A DNA stretch of 64,000 nucleotides from Mesorhizobium sp. DCY119 (GTDB lineage Bacteria; Pseudomonadota; Alphaproteobacteria; Rhizobiales; Rhizobiaceae), in assembly GCF_003590645.1 (NCBI RefSeq), contig NZ_CP031834.1, positions 2,728,501 through 2,792,500 of the forward strand. Direction: 5' to 3'. The position numbers were made by a program, and so were the translations under genes. The notes beneath the pieces are model-generated. The model was not told where the DNA came from. It made no database searches and saw only the letters and a program-made list of their open reading frames with translations. This document shows positions 8,685-18,238 of this stretch, in pieces. Within the stretch, counting starts at the first letter, position 1; the number at the start of each line of letters is the position of its first letter.

Positions 8685-11585
8685 TCAGAAGAAGCTCTTG
8701 CGCTGCCACCAGCCGCCCTTCTTGGGCTTGTCGTCGGCTTCCGGCTGCGACGACTCCACCACGGGCTCCGCTGCTTTTGCCGGAGCGGGTTTTGGCGCCG
8801 GTGCAGGTGTCGGAGTAGGGGCCGGAGCTTCGGCGGCCGGCTCGGCAGCTTCCGCCACAGCCGCAGGCTCGGCTTCCTTCTTGCGGCGTGGTGCGCGCGG
8901 CTTGGCAGGCTTCTTTTCGGCAGGAGCCGGAGCTTCCTCGACCACTTCAGCGACCGCTTCAACCGCAGCCTCCTCGGCCTTTGCCTTCTTCGGCTTGGCG
9001 GCGCGGCGCGCCTTCTTCGGCTTCTCCTCGACCGGAGCTTCCTCCGCCGGGGCTGCTTCGACTGCGACGGTTTCGCTCACCACTTCGATTGCCGCGACTT
9101 CGACGCTTGCGTCCTCGTCGGAAGCCTCGCCGGCTTCGGCAGCCTGTTCGCCCTCGCCATCCTTCTCGCGATTGCGTCTGCCGCCGCGCTTGCCGCGCCG
9201 GCGCTTCTTGCGATCGGCCTCTTCAGCTTCGCTGGCAGCGGTCGCAGCAGCAGTATCGGCGTCTTCACTCTCGTCGTCGTCACCGGCATCAGCCTGAACC
9301 GACGCGTCGGACACAGTTGCTCCGTCTGCCGGGGCTGCATGTTCGCGGTCGCGATCCTTGCCGCCACGCCGACGCCGACGCTTGCGACGCTTGCGGTCGC
9401 GCTGGTCGCCGTCCTCGGCCCGTTCGGTGCGAGCAGGCTGTGCCTCGGCAACTACGATTTCCTCGACTTCTTCCTCTTCGACGATTTCGTCTTCGATGTC
9501 TTCCGGCTCGACATAGGTCGGGGCAGGGATCGCATTCGGCGAGACGAGCGGCTTCTCGGCAACCGCGCCGCGCGTGATCACATAATGCTGCGCGCCGACG
9601 GTGTCATCGGGCTCGAGCGCGATCGTGACACCGAACTTATGCTCGAGTTCCACCAGCGTGCTGCGCTTGTGGTTCAGCACGTAGAAGGCGGTCGCAACGG
9701 GCGTGCGCACCGTGATGTGGTGGCGCGAATCCTTGAGCAGGAATTCTTCGATCGCGCGCACGACCAGCAGCGCCACGGAAGAATCAGAACGGACATGCCC
9801 GGTGCCGCCGCAATGCGGGCAGGGCTTCATCGTCGATTCGAGCACGCTGGCGCGGATGCGCTGGCGCGACATCTCCATCAGGCCGAAATGCGAGATGCGT
9901 CCAACCTGGATGCGGGCGCGGTCGTTTTTCAGATGGTCCTTGAGGCGCTTTTCGACCGCACGGTTGTTGCGGTTCTCCTCCATGTCGATGAAGTCGATGA
10001 CGATCAGGCCGGCCAGATCGCGCAGGCGAAGCTGGCGGGCGACTTCCTCGGCGGCTTCAAGGTTGGTCTGGAGTGCCGTGTCCTCGATCGAGTGTTCCTT
10101 GGTGGAACGCCCGGAGTTGACGTCGATAGCGACGAGCGCCTCGGTCTGGTTGATGATGATGTAGCCGCCGGACTTCAGTGTAACCTGCGGCTGCACCATG
10201 CGGTCGAGCTGGGCTTCGATACCGTTGCGGGCAAAGATCGGCGTCGTGTCGCGATAAGGTTGGACGACCTTGGCATGGCTGGGCATCAGCATGCGCATGA
10301 AGTCCTTGGCCTCGCGATAGCCATCCTCGCCAGCGACGAGAACCTCGTCGATGTCCTTGTTGTAGAGGTCGCGCACCGAACGCTTGATCAGGCTGCCTTC
10401 CTCATAGACGAGGGCGGGCGCGGTCGACTGGAGCGTCGTATTGCGGACGGTTTCCCACATCCGCATCAGATATTCGTAGTCGCGCTTGATCTCGGCCTTG
10501 GTGCGGCTCTCACCTGCCGTGCGCAGGATGACGCCCATGCCCTGCGGCACTTCGAGATCCTGAACGACTTCCTTGAGGCGCTTGCGGTCCTGCGCATTGG
10601 TGATCTTGCGCGAAATGCCGCCGCCACGCGCCGTGTTGGGCATCAGCACGGAATAGCGGCCGGCGAGCGACAGGTAGGTCGTCAGAGCCGCGCCCTTGTT
10701 GCCGCGCTCTTCCTTGACCACCTGCACGAGCAGGATCTGCCGGCGCTTGATGACTTCCTGGATCTTGTAGTGCTTGCGCATCGGCTTGCGGCGATTGCGC
10801 ACTTCCTCCAGCGCGTCCTCGGCGCCTACCGATTCGACGCCATGATCGTCGTCATGCGAGCCGGAGACTTCCTCGACACGTCCACGGACGTTCTCGGCAG
10901 GAGCCTCGTCGCCGTCGGAATCGGCAGAAGCGGTTGCTTCATCGACCGGCTCGGAGACGACATCTCCATCAATGGCGGCTGCCATCGACGGTCCCTTGTC
11001 ATTCGAAGGGGGTTCGTCGTCGGACTGTTCGCTGCTGTCGCTGTCGCCATTCTCCGGCGAAGCATCTTGCTCGGAAACGCTGGTTTCGCTCTCGTCGCTT
11101 TCAAAGGCTTCGACAAAGACCGCATGCCCATCGGAATCGCTCTCGCCGTCCGAGGCTGCACCTTCGTCACCCGATTCGGAGCCTGCGCGCTGTTCGTCAC
11201 CGCTGCGAGGACGGTTCTTGCCGCCGCGCCGCCGCTTGTTGCGGCCGCGATTGCGGTCGGAGCGGTCTTCACCGTCTTCGTCGTCCTCATCCTCGGCGTC
11301 TTCCGCCTCGGCGCGCAACAGCGCCTGACGGTCCGCAACCGGGATCTGGTAGTAGTCGGGGTGAATTTCGCTGAAGGCGAGGAAACCGTGCCGGTTTCCG
11401 CCGTATTCGACAAAGGCCGCCTGAAGGGAAGGTTCGACGCGCGTTACGCGGGCGAGATAGATGTTTCCTTTGAGCTGCTTCTTGTCCTGGGATTCAAAGT
11501 CAAATTCTTCAATGCGGCTACCGCGTACTACGACAACCCTTGTTTCCTCCGGGTGGGAGGCGTCTATCAGCATCTTGTTGGGCAT
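8685..11585 (-). CDS. rne: Ribonuclease E
   Basis: RNase E is the main endoribonuclease for mRNA decay and for tRNA and rRNA processing, and the scaffold of the degradosome. The 966-residue protein starts MPNKMLIDASHPEETRVVVV. Its S1 RNA-binding domain (from about residue 37) is interrupted at about 91-262 by an acidic, Ser/Asp/Glu-rich insert, then resumes with KHYKIQEVIKRRQILLVQVVKEE. Catalytic aspartates lie in AIDVNSGRST (about 486) and IVIDFIDMEENRN (about 530), and the zinc-link is CPHCGGTG (about 588). The last third is low-complexity, first KRRRRRGGK-type basic blocks, then Glu/Ala and Pro/Ala-rich, ending in GGWWQRKSFF, a likely scaffold tail. Confidence 0.96.
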   Translation of the reverse strand: MPNKMLIDASHPEETRVVVVRGSRIEEFDFESQDKKQLKGNIYLARVTRVEPSLQAAFVEYGGNRHGFLAFSEIHPDYYQIPVADRQALLRAEAEDAEDEDDEDGEDRSDRNRGRNKRRRGGKNRPRSGDEQRAGSESGDEGAASDGESDSDGHAVFVEAFESDESETSVSEQDASPENGDSDSSEQSDDEPPSNDKGPSMAAAIDGDVVSEPVDEATASADSDGDEAPAENVRGRVEEVSGSHDDDHGVESVGAEDALEEVRNRRKPMRKHYKIQEVIKRRQILLVQVVKEERGNKGAALTTYLSLAGRYSVLMPNTARGGGISRKITNAQDRKRLKEVVQDLEVPQGMGVILRTAGESRTKAEIKRDYEYLMRMWETVRNTTLQSTAPALVYEEGSLIKRSVRDLYNKDIDEVLVAGEDGYREAKDFMRMLMPSHAKVVQPYRDTTPIFARNGIEAQLDRMVQPQVTLKSGGYIIINQTEALVAIDVNSGRSTKEHSIEDTALQTNLEAAEEVARQLRLRDLAGLIVIDFIDMEENRNNRAVEKRLKDHLKNDRARIQVGRISHFGLMEMSRQRIRASVLESTMKPCPHCGGTGHVRSDSSVALLVVRAIEEFLLKDSRHHITVRTPVATAFYVLNHKRSTLVELEHKFGVTIALEPDDTVGAQHYVITRGAVAEKPLVSPNAIPAPTYVEPEDIEDEIVEEEEVEEIVVAEAQPARTERAEDGDQRDRKRRKRRRRRGGKDRDREHAAPADGATVSDASVQADAGDDDESEDADTAAATAASEAEEADRKKRRRGKRGGRRNREKDGEGEQAAEAGEASDEDASVEVAAIEVVSETVAVEAAPAEEAPVEEKPKKARRAAKPKKAKAEEAAVEAVAEVVEEAPAPAEKKPAKPRAPRRKKEAEPAAVAEAAEPAAEAPAPTPTPAPAPKPAPAKAAEPVVESSQPEADDKPKKGGWWQRKSFF

Positions 11586-12241
11586 TATCTTGTTTCCTGC
11601 CGGCAGCCGCCAACCGTGTCAGCCGCAGCGAGATCCGCTGCAGACCATGCGGTGAATAACGCATGCCGGGCATTTTAACGTCCGCTGGCCGCTGCCGAAG
11701 CGTCATAGACAAGCCGCCCGCAGCCGGAATGGCGCGGTAAGATGCGGAACTTGCCATGATTGCGCTTGAAGCCATCGTAGCCTTGCGGAACCTTTTGAAC
11801 CAAAGCCCGGAAAATCCGGACCAGCTGTTTTGCTCCTATGAGCCGGCACGGAATGTCTTTCCGGCCGTTTTCCTCACCTCAAGGGTTCCAAGTCAGCGGA
11901 AGCACCCTGAAGAAATCCGTCGCGACCACCTAACGCCCTCTAATCGCCGCCGCGATTTGAGCCGTTGTTTCGTCGCTTGACCGAATATGGAAGCTGCGCA
12001 GTAACGGTTCCAGGCATTGCGATGGTCCAGTACCGCTTTTATGATTTGGCGGGGTTCAAAGCAACCCCGATTCAGATGCCGGCAAAAAGCCGTTGAGAAC
12101 TTACGGGGACAGCACAAAGACAATATCAAAAAGGCTTGGTTAACCTTATGCCGATACCAATCGTTAATCAGCGCGCGGGCTTATCGCGTCTGCGCCGGAT
12201 GTCTGAACGGTGATCTTGGAAGAGTGCATAAGGTGGCGGAA
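11586..12241. other. Non-coding region between divergent rne and amidase genes
   Basis: This stretch of about 650 bases has no open frame that looks like a protein gene. It must carry the leader and promoter of rne on the minus strand and the promoter of the amidase on the plus strand. RNase E mRNAs commonly have a long leader through which RNase E autoregulates. I found no clear -35/-10 pair or terminator in it. The plus-strand frame from 12017 continues into the amidase gene, but its first 75 codons look non-coding. Confidence 0.6.
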
Positions 12242-13486
12242 ATGGGTCTTGCCGGGATGAGACGGAACGTCGTCCGCATCGGAAGTTCGTTCCTTTTTCT
12301 GGTTGTAGGCCTGGTTGTAGGCCTGTTTGTATTCCTGTCCTCTCCCGTTTCTGCCGCGCCGCTCGAAGCGCATGACTACAAGATGGCCGGCGACGCCGTG
12401 CATATGCGCATCGTCATGAATTTCGACCAGGAGCCCGAGCCTAAATGGTTTCTGCTGCGCGGGCCGCATCGCCTGGTGATCGATCTGCCTGAAACCAAGT
12501 TCAAGCTCGACTCAAAGGAGCTGAAGGCGCGTGGGCTGATACAGAATGTCCGCTTCGGAAAGCTCGAGGAGGGGGCGTCGCGCCTGATCCTCACTGCGAA
12601 AGGGCCATTCACCGTCGAAAAGATCGACGTGCTGCAAAATGAGGACGCACCCGGCTACAGGCTGGTCGCCGATATCACGGCAGCCTCCGACCGTCAGTTC
12701 GAGGAAGCACTTGCCATCCAGTCGCAGACGACGGGATCGACCGAGACGACGGCCAAGGCCGACCGCATCGGCCAGCCGGCTGCCCGGACGGCCAAGAAAT
12801 TCACAGTGGTGATCGATCCCGGACATGGCGGAATCGACAGCGGCGCCGAGGGCGTAAGCGGTACTCAGGAAAAGTCGATCACGCTGGCCTTTGCGCTGGA
12901 GCTGCGCGCCAAGCTCGCCGAAAGCGGCAAATACGATATCTATATGACCCGCGACAAGGACGAGTTCCTGCGGCTGGACGAGCGCGTGCGGATCGCACGC
13001 CAGCACGAGGCCGACCTGTTCATCTCCATCCATGCCGACACAATCCGCCTGAAGGGCATTCGCGGGGCGACAGTCTATACTGTGTCGGACAAGGCTTCCG
13101 ACGCCGAGTCGCAGGCGCTTGCCGATCGCGAAAACCTGTCCGACCAGCTTGCGGGCATCGAGATCAAGGATGAGAATCAGGAAGTCGCCGATATCCTGAT
13201 CGAGCTCATCAAGCGCGAGACGCACGGCTTTTCGATGAAGTTCGCGAAGTCGCTGGTCGGCGAATTGGGGAACTCGGTCGGCCTCATCAACAATCCTCAC
13301 CGGTTTGCCGGTTTCCGGGTTTTGAAGGCGCCCGACGTGCCTTCGGTGCTGGTCGAACTCGGCTATCTTTCGAACCCGAAGGACGAGGAACAGTTGCGTA
13401 ATCCGGATTGGCGTGGCAAAGCGGCGGAAAGCATCTCCAATGCGGTTGCGTCATTCGCAGCCGCGAAAACGGCGGCGGGCGGCTGA
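12242..13486 (+). CDS. N-acetylmuramoyl-L-alanine amidase with AMIN domain (AmiC-like)
   Basis: The enzyme cleaves the bond between MurNAc and the peptide stem to separate daughter cells. From ATG 12242 (aggtgg six bases upstream) it has 414 residues. Residues 15-38 are a strongly hydrophobic export signal, followed by an AMIN localisation domain (about 42-150; HRLVIDLPETKF) and an Amidase_3 zinc domain from about 188. Zinc ligands are visible as VIDPGHGGIDSG (H195), a Glu after EKSITLA, LFISIHAD and the C-terminal LVELGYLSN catalytic Glu. The gene precedes PBP1A on the same strand by about 220 bases, a pairing common in this group. Confidence 0.94.
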   Translation: MGLAGMRRNVVRIGSSFLFLVVGLVVGLFVFLSSPVSAAPLEAHDYKMAGDAVHMRIVMNFDQEPEPKWFLLRGPHRLVIDLPETKFKLDSKELKARGLIQNVRFGKLEEGASRLILTAKGPFTVEKIDVLQNEDAPGYRLVADITAASDRQFEEALAIQSQTTGSTETTAKADRIGQPAARTAKKFTVVIDPGHGGIDSGAEGVSGTQEKSITLAFALELRAKLAESGKYDIYMTRDKDEFLRLDERVRIARQHEADLFISIHADTIRLKGIRGATVYTVSDKASDAESQALADRENLSDQLAGIEIKDENQEVADILIELIKRETHGFSMKFAKSLVGELGNSVGLINNPHRFAGFRVLKAPDVPSVLVELGYLSNPKDEEQLRNPDWRGKAAESISNAVASFAAAKTAAGG

Positions 13487-13705
13487 TGCGGGGTGGTACC
13501 GCGTTGGTCGTTCTGTTTTTTGGCGTTGCGTAAGCACAACAGTTTGCGGTTAAATGATGCGTAATCCGAAGGGCTTGGCCAAGCTGCCGCATTTTGCCCA
13601 CATCGGCGCGACATTGCTTGGCCGCAAAGGATCGGGGTTTCTCGAGCGTCTTGCGAGGGGCGCTCTTTTGGCTGAGGAACTCCCGACCCACGGACTGGAG
13701 CGGGC

Positions 13706-16162
13706 ATGATTCGTCTCATCGGCTATTTCTTTGGCATCGGCACGGCGTTTGCCCTCCTCATGGCGGCAGGCGTGGCGATCTATCTTGGCCATATCACCAA
13801 GGACCTGCCGGATTACGAGGTTCTGGCGAAATACGAGCCGCCTGTGACCACCCGTATCCATGCGTCGGACGGTGCGTTGATGGGTGAGTTCGCGCGCGAG
13901 CGCCGGCTGTATCTGCCAATCCAGGCTGTGCCGGACCGCGTCAAGGCTGCGTTCCTGTCGGCCGAAGACAAGAATTTCTACAACCATCCGGGCGTCGATC
14001 TGACCGGCCTTGGCCGCGCGGTCATCACCAATCTGCGCAACATGGGCTCGGGCCGCCGTCCCGTCGGCGCTTCGACGATCACGCAGCAGGTGGCGAAGAA
14101 CTTCCTGCTGACCTCCAGCCAGACCTACGACCGCAAGATCCGCGAGATGATCCTCGCCTTCCGCATCGAGCAGGCTTATTCGAAGGATCGTATTCTCGAG
14201 CTCTACGTCAACGAGATCTTCTTCGGCCTCGGTGCCTATGGCGTTGCCGGTGCGGCGCTGACCTACTTCAACAAGTCGGTCAACGAACTGACGGTGGCCG
14301 AGGCCGCCTATCTCGCCGCGCTGCCCAAGGGTCCGTCCAACTATCATCCGTTCCGCTACACCGACCGCGCGATCGAGCGCCGCAACTGGGTGATCGACCA
14401 GATGGTCGACAACGGTTACGTCTCTCGCGAGGAAGGCACCAAGGCCAAGGCCGAGCCGCTGGGTGTTACGCCCCGCCGCAATGGCAACTATGTCTTTGCC
14501 GGCGAGTATTTCACCGAGGAAGTGCGCCGCGAAATCATTTCGCGCTATGGCGAGAATGCTCTCTACGAGGGCGGCCTTTCGGTTCGCACGACGCTCGATC
14601 CGAAGCTGCAGCGTCTTGCCCGCAAGGCGATGCAGCACGGGCTTCTGAAATACGACACGCTGCGCGGCTACCGCGGACCGGTCAAGAACATCTCCATCGA
14701 CGGCGACTGGGGCAAGGCCCTCAGCGAGGTCAAGGGCCTCGACGACGTGCCTGAATGGCAGCTCGCCGTAGTGCTCGACAGCTCCAATGCGGGCCTGACC
14801 GTCGGATTGCAGCCCAAGCGGCAGGCGTCTGGCGATATCGTCAAGGAGCGCGAGCAGGGCACTGTCGCCAAGGAGGATATGAGCTTCGCCATGCGCCATC
14901 TCGTCAACGGGCAGCGCGTCAAGGCGAATTCGCCGGCCGACGTGCTGAAGCCCGGCGATGTGGTCTTCGTTGAGCCGAAGCAGGGCGCGGAAGGCGCCTA
15001 TATGCTTCGCCAGCCGCCGGAGGTTTCGGGCGGTCTGGTTGCGATGGACCCGCATACGGGCCGTGTCCTGGCGATGGTCGGCGGCTTCTCCTATTCGGAA
15101 TCGGAGTTCAACCGCGCCACACAGGCGATGCGCCAGCCCGGCTCCTCGTTCAAGCCGTTCGTCTATGCGGCGGCACTCGACAATGGCTACACGCCTGCCT
15201 CCGTGATCATGGACGGCCCGATCACAATCAAGGTCGGGAACACCACCTGGACGCCTAAGAACTATGACGGCAAGTCGGCGGGGCCGGCGACGCTGCGCTC
15301 GGGTATCGAGCGCTCGCGCAACCTGATGACTGTCCGCCTGGCCAACGACATGGGCATGAAGCTGGTGTCGGAATATGCCGAGCGCTTTGGACTTTACGAT
15401 CATCTGGCGCCTTATCTGCCAATGGCGCTCGGTTCAGGTGAAACCACCGTCATGCGCATGGTTTCTGCCTATTCGGTGATGGCCAATGGCGGACGCCAGA
15501 TCAAGCCATCGCTGATCGACCGCATTCAGGACCGCTACGGCAAGACCGTCTTCAAGCACGACGATCGCGGCTGCGAGGCCTGCGTGGCCACCGAGTGGTC
15601 GGATCAGCCCGAGCCTGAACTGACGGACAATTCCGAGCAGGTGCTCGATCCGATGACCGCGTACCAGATCACCTCCATGATGGAAGGCGTGGTCATTCGC
15701 GGTACCGCTATGACGCTGGCCGAGCTCGGCCGTCCGATCGCCGGCAAGACCGGCACGACCAACGACGAAAAGGACGCCTGGTTCGTCGGCTACACGCCTA
15801 ACCTCGTCATGGGCCTCTATATGGGCTTCGACAAGCCGCAGGGCCTCGGCAAGGGCTCGACCGGTGGCGGCCTTGCTGCGCCGATCTTCAAGGAATTCAT
15901 GGGCGATGCCATGAAAGACATGCCGATCGTCGACTTCAAGGTGCCGGAAGGCATGAAGCTGATCGCCATCAACCGCAAGACCGGCATGAGGGCGTCAAAG
16001 GGCGATGGCGGCACGATCGTCGAGGCGTTCAAGCCGGGAACCGGTCCTGCCGACAGCTACTGGATTATCGGCATGGGCGAGGACGGCGGCAACGGCAGCG
16101 GGGCAGCTCTTTCGCCACGCGCCAGCCAAGCCATCACCCAGGGCGGCGGCGGCCTCTACTGA
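13706..16162 (+). CDS. mrcA: Penicillin-binding protein 1A, bifunctional peptidoglycan synthase
   Basis: This class A PBP polymerises glycan strands and cross-links peptides in the periplasm. It has 818 residues, with an N-terminal membrane anchor at about 4-28. The GT51 glycosyltransferase domain shows SAEDKNFYNHPGVD (catalytic E87), GASTITQQVAKN and RKIREMILAFRIEQ. An inserted OB-like domain follows at about 310-430. The transpeptidase domain has S480-S-F-K483 in QPGSSFKPF, SRN at about 537, and K681-T-G in GKTGTTNDEKDAWFVGY. A ggag sequence precedes ATG 13706. All catalytic residues are present and no truncation is seen. Confidence 0.97.
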   Translation: MIRLIGYFFGIGTAFALLMAAGVAIYLGHITKDLPDYEVLAKYEPPVTTRIHASDGALMGEFARERRLYLPIQAVPDRVKAAFLSAEDKNFYNHPGVDLTGLGRAVITNLRNMGSGRRPVGASTITQQVAKNFLLTSSQTYDRKIREMILAFRIEQAYSKDRILELYVNEIFFGLGAYGVAGAALTYFNKSVNELTVAEAAYLAALPKGPSNYHPFRYTDRAIERRNWVIDQMVDNGYVSREEGTKAKAEPLGVTPRRNGNYVFAGEYFTEEVRREIISRYGENALYEGGLSVRTTLDPKLQRLARKAMQHGLLKYDTLRGYRGPVKNISIDGDWGKALSEVKGLDDVPEWQLAVVLDSSNAGLTVGLQPKRQASGDIVKEREQGTVAKEDMSFAMRHLVNGQRVKANSPADVLKPGDVVFVEPKQGAEGAYMLRQPPEVSGGLVAMDPHTGRVLAMVGGFSYSESEFNRATQAMRQPGSSFKPFVYAAALDNGYTPASVIMDGPITIKVGNTTWTPKNYDGKSAGPATLRSGIERSRNLMTVRLANDMGMKLVSEYAERFGLYDHLAPYLPMALGSGETTVMRMVSAYSVMANGGRQIKPSLIDRIQDRYGKTVFKHDDRGCEACVATEWSDQPEPELTDNSEQVLDPMTAYQITSMMEGVVIRGTAMTLAELGRPIAGKTGTTNDEKDAWFVGYTPNLVMGLYMGFDKPQGLGKGSTGGGLAAPIFKEFMGDAMKDMPIVDFKVPEGMKLIAINRKTGMRASKGDGGTIVEAFKPGTGPADSYWIIGMGEDGGNGSGAALSPRASQAITQGGGGLY

Positions 16163-16174
16163 TCCGGCAAATTT

Positions 16175-16209
16175 GCGAAGGGCCGGTCTTTGCCGGCCCT
16201 ATTCGCTTT
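16175..16209 (+). terminator. Probable terminator after mrcA
   Basis: An 8-bp GC stem (16179-16186 with 16193-16200) around tctttg is extended by gcgaa/ttcgc arms at 16175 and 16202-16206 and followed by a short T-rich run. It lies 12 bases after the mrcA stop and before prfB. Confidence 0.6.
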
Positions 16210-16284
16210 ACAGGGGCAGGTCGCCTGCCTATGTTCCGCGCCAATCCGGAACGGCCAAGACTTCAAAAAGGAATTAAGCCTGCC

Positions 16285-17416
16285 ATGCGTGCAGAAACGG
16301 AAAAGCTCGTCGACGAAATCAAGCAGGCCATAAGCCTGCTGAGGAGGCATCTTTGACTGGGATCAGGCTCTAAAGCGGCTTGAATACCTGAACATACGTT
16401 CGGAGGATGCGACCCTCTGGAACGACCCCCAGGAAGCGCAGAAGCTGATGCGCGAACGTCAAAGCCTGGAAGACGGAATCAACTCGATTACCAGCCTGTC
16501 CCGCTCGCTCGAGGACAATATCGGCCTGATCGAACTCGGCGAGGAAGAGGGCGACGCCGACGTCGTGTCGGAAGCCGAAACGGCGATCCGCTCGCTCGCG
16601 GGCGAGACCAAGGCGCGCCAGATCGAGACCATGCTTTCCGGCGAGGCCGACAGCAACGACACCTATCTCGAAGTGCATGCCGGCGCTGGCGGCACCGAGA
16701 GCCAGGACTGGGCGAACATGCTTCTGCGCATGTATACGCGCTGGGCCGAGCGCCGTCGTTTCAAGGTCGAGGTGCTGGAAGTCCACGACGGCGAAGAAGC
16801 CGGCATCAAGTCGGCGACTATCCTGATCAAGGGCCACAACGCCTATGGCTGGTTGAAGACGGAATCGGGCGTGCACCGGCTGGTGCGCATCTCGCCCTAC
16901 GACAGCAACGCGCGCCGTCACACCTCGTTTTCATCGATCTGGGTCTATCCCGTCATCGACGACAACATCCAGATCGACGTCAGCGAATCCGACGTGCGCA
17001 TCGACACCTATCGTTCGTCGGGCGCCGGCGGCCAGCACGTCAACACGACCGATTCGGCGGTGCGCATCACGCATATCGCGACCGGCATCGCGGTTGCCTG
17101 CCAGGCCGGCCGCTCGCAGCACCAGAACAGGGCGAAAGCCTGGGAAATGCTGCGCTCGCGGCTTTACGAAGAGGAACTGAAGAAGCGCGAGGCTGCCGCC
17201 AGCGCGACCGAAGCCTCCAAGACGGAAATCGGCTGGGGTCACCAGATTCGTTCCTACGTCCTGCAGCCGTATCAGCTGGTGAAGGATCTTCGCACCGGCA
17301 TGGAAAGCACCAGCCCGTCCGATGTGCTCGACGGCGATCTCGACGAGTTCATGGAAGCCTCGCTCTCGCATCGCATCGAGGGCGGTGCAGGCCAGCCGGT
17401 TGCCGATATCGACTGA
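16285..17416 (+). CDS. prfB: Peptide chain release factor 2, with programmed +1 frameshift
   Basis: RF2 ends translation at UGA and UAA. The gene is in two frames: ATG 16285 opens 23 codons ending CAT CTT before an in-frame TGA at 16354-16356; moving forward one base gives GAC TGG GAT and an open frame to 17416. The joined product is 376 residues, the normal RF2 length. GGQ is at residues 248-250 in [18 protein letters not shown], and the stop-recognition tripeptide is SPY (203-205) where E. coli has SPF. A separate plus-strand frame beginning at 16448 would lack the first helix and is not the real start. A conventional gene caller will report a truncated or broken gene here. Confidence 0.96.
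16342..16357 (+). promoter_or_regulatory. prfB programmed frameshift site
   Basis: The sequence aggaggcatctttgac places a Shine-Dalgarno-like AGGAGG three bases before the slippery CTT and the weak stop TGA followed by C. These are the same elements as the E. coli prfB site (AGGGGG-TAT-CTT-TGA-C). When RF2 is scarce the ribosome shifts +1 at CTT; when RF2 is plentiful it terminates at TGA. This gives RF2 autoregulation. Confidence 0.95.
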
Positions 17417-17423
17417 TAGCGAC

Positions 17424-17448
17424 AGCGAAGGCCGGATAGGCCTTCGCT
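17424..17448 (+). terminator. Hairpin after prfB, possible weak terminator
   Basis: A perfect 10-bp stem pairs 17424-17433 with 17439-17448 around ggata. It lies 7 bases after the prfB stop, but the bases after it are gcttccc, not a T-run, so termination would be weak or Rho-assisted. Confidence 0.4.
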
Positions 17449-17466
17449 GCTTCCCGATACATTGAA

Positions 17467-17516
17467 GAGCATCGGAATCTTCCGAAAACCGGGTTCCACT
17501 TTTCGGTCCGATGCTC
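17467..17516. repeat. REP-like palindrome, partial RIME1-type copy
   Basis: A 50-base imperfect palindrome has outer arms gagcatcgga/tccgatgctc and inner arms ccgaaaa/ttttcgg around a short loop. It closely matches 32226-32274, and the design matches the dispersed Rhizobium intergenic palindromes I know from Rhizobiales. The neighbouring second palindrome seen at the other copy is missing here. Confidence 0.75.
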
Positions 17517-17588
17517 GAGGTAACAAACCTTCAAACAAAAACCGCGCTGGCGCGTTATCGTCGATCTTCCACCAAGCAGGAGGTCGGC

Positions 17589-17996
17589 ATGTCAGACATC
17601 ATCCAGCGGAAACCGGTCATTCTCGGTCTCGGCCAGGGGCGCGGCTATGATTGCGGCGCGATGAGTGCGGTGTTCAAGGTCGATCGTTCGGAAGTTGGCG
17701 ATCGATATTCGGTGTCCGAGTGGTGGCTGGAGCCGCATTCGAAAGGGCCGGGGGCGCATTCGCATGCGGAGAATGACGAGTTGTTCTTCGTCATCCAGGG
17801 ACAGCCCAGCATCCTGATCGGCGAGACGTGGTACGACTCTCCCGCAGGGTCGTTCGTGATGGTGCCGGCGGGCGTGACGCACGACTTCGAGAACCACACC
17901 GCCGCCCGCGCCGGATTGCTCAACGTTTTCATACCTGGCGATTTCGAAAGCAAGATGCCGGCCATCGTCGACTGGTTCCGGAACCAGACGTCTTAA
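17589..17996 (+). CDS. Cupin domain-containing protein
   Basis: This is a 135-residue single-domain cupin, a small beta-barrel that usually binds a metal. I chose ATG 17589 because aggagg lies just upstream and the longer frame to 17511 runs into the preceding palindrome. The first cupin motif is seen in HSKGPGAHSHAENDELFFVIQG (His, His and Glu as likely metal ligands) and the second in PAGSFVMVPAGVTHDFEN (His). The metal and substrate are unknown; similar proteins include oxygenases, isomerases and sensory domains. It stands alone between prfB and a secreted protein gene. Confidence 0.85.
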   Translation: MSDIIQRKPVILGLGQGRGYDCGAMSAVFKVDRSEVGDRYSVSEWWLEPHSKGPGAHSHAENDELFFVIQGQPSILIGETWYDSPAGSFVMVPAGVTHDFENHTAARAGLLNVFIPGDFESKMPAIVDWFRNQTS

Positions 17997-18238
17997 CTTC
18001 CCGTTAACCATGCAGGCGCAGCATTGTTGCGCAGATGTCGGCGCTCGAAGTGCGGCATTACCCAGCAGTTTCTTGCGCCGGCGTAGGAATCACCTCACCA
18101 TGCTTATGGGCTGGTGGGACCAAAAGCATTTATCGCCGGACGGGCATATCTGCGACTTATGATCCGGCGGCATGGGAAGAAACGTTCTAGGGGCGGGGCA
18201 AGTGCAAGCTTGGTCACTCGTTCAGCAGGACTTTTGCC

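Noticed and set aside
9339-11678. Plus-strand open frame of about 779 residues opposite rne
   Set aside because: It is a shadow of the rne coding strand and has Val/Ala/Asp-rich composition typical of antisense frames.
12017-12241. 75 extra N-terminal residues for the amidase
   Set aside because: The signal peptide and ribosome binding site support ATG 12242.
13550-15403. Minus-strand open frame of about 617 residues opposite mrcA
   Set aside because: Shadow of the PBP1A gene with no domain.
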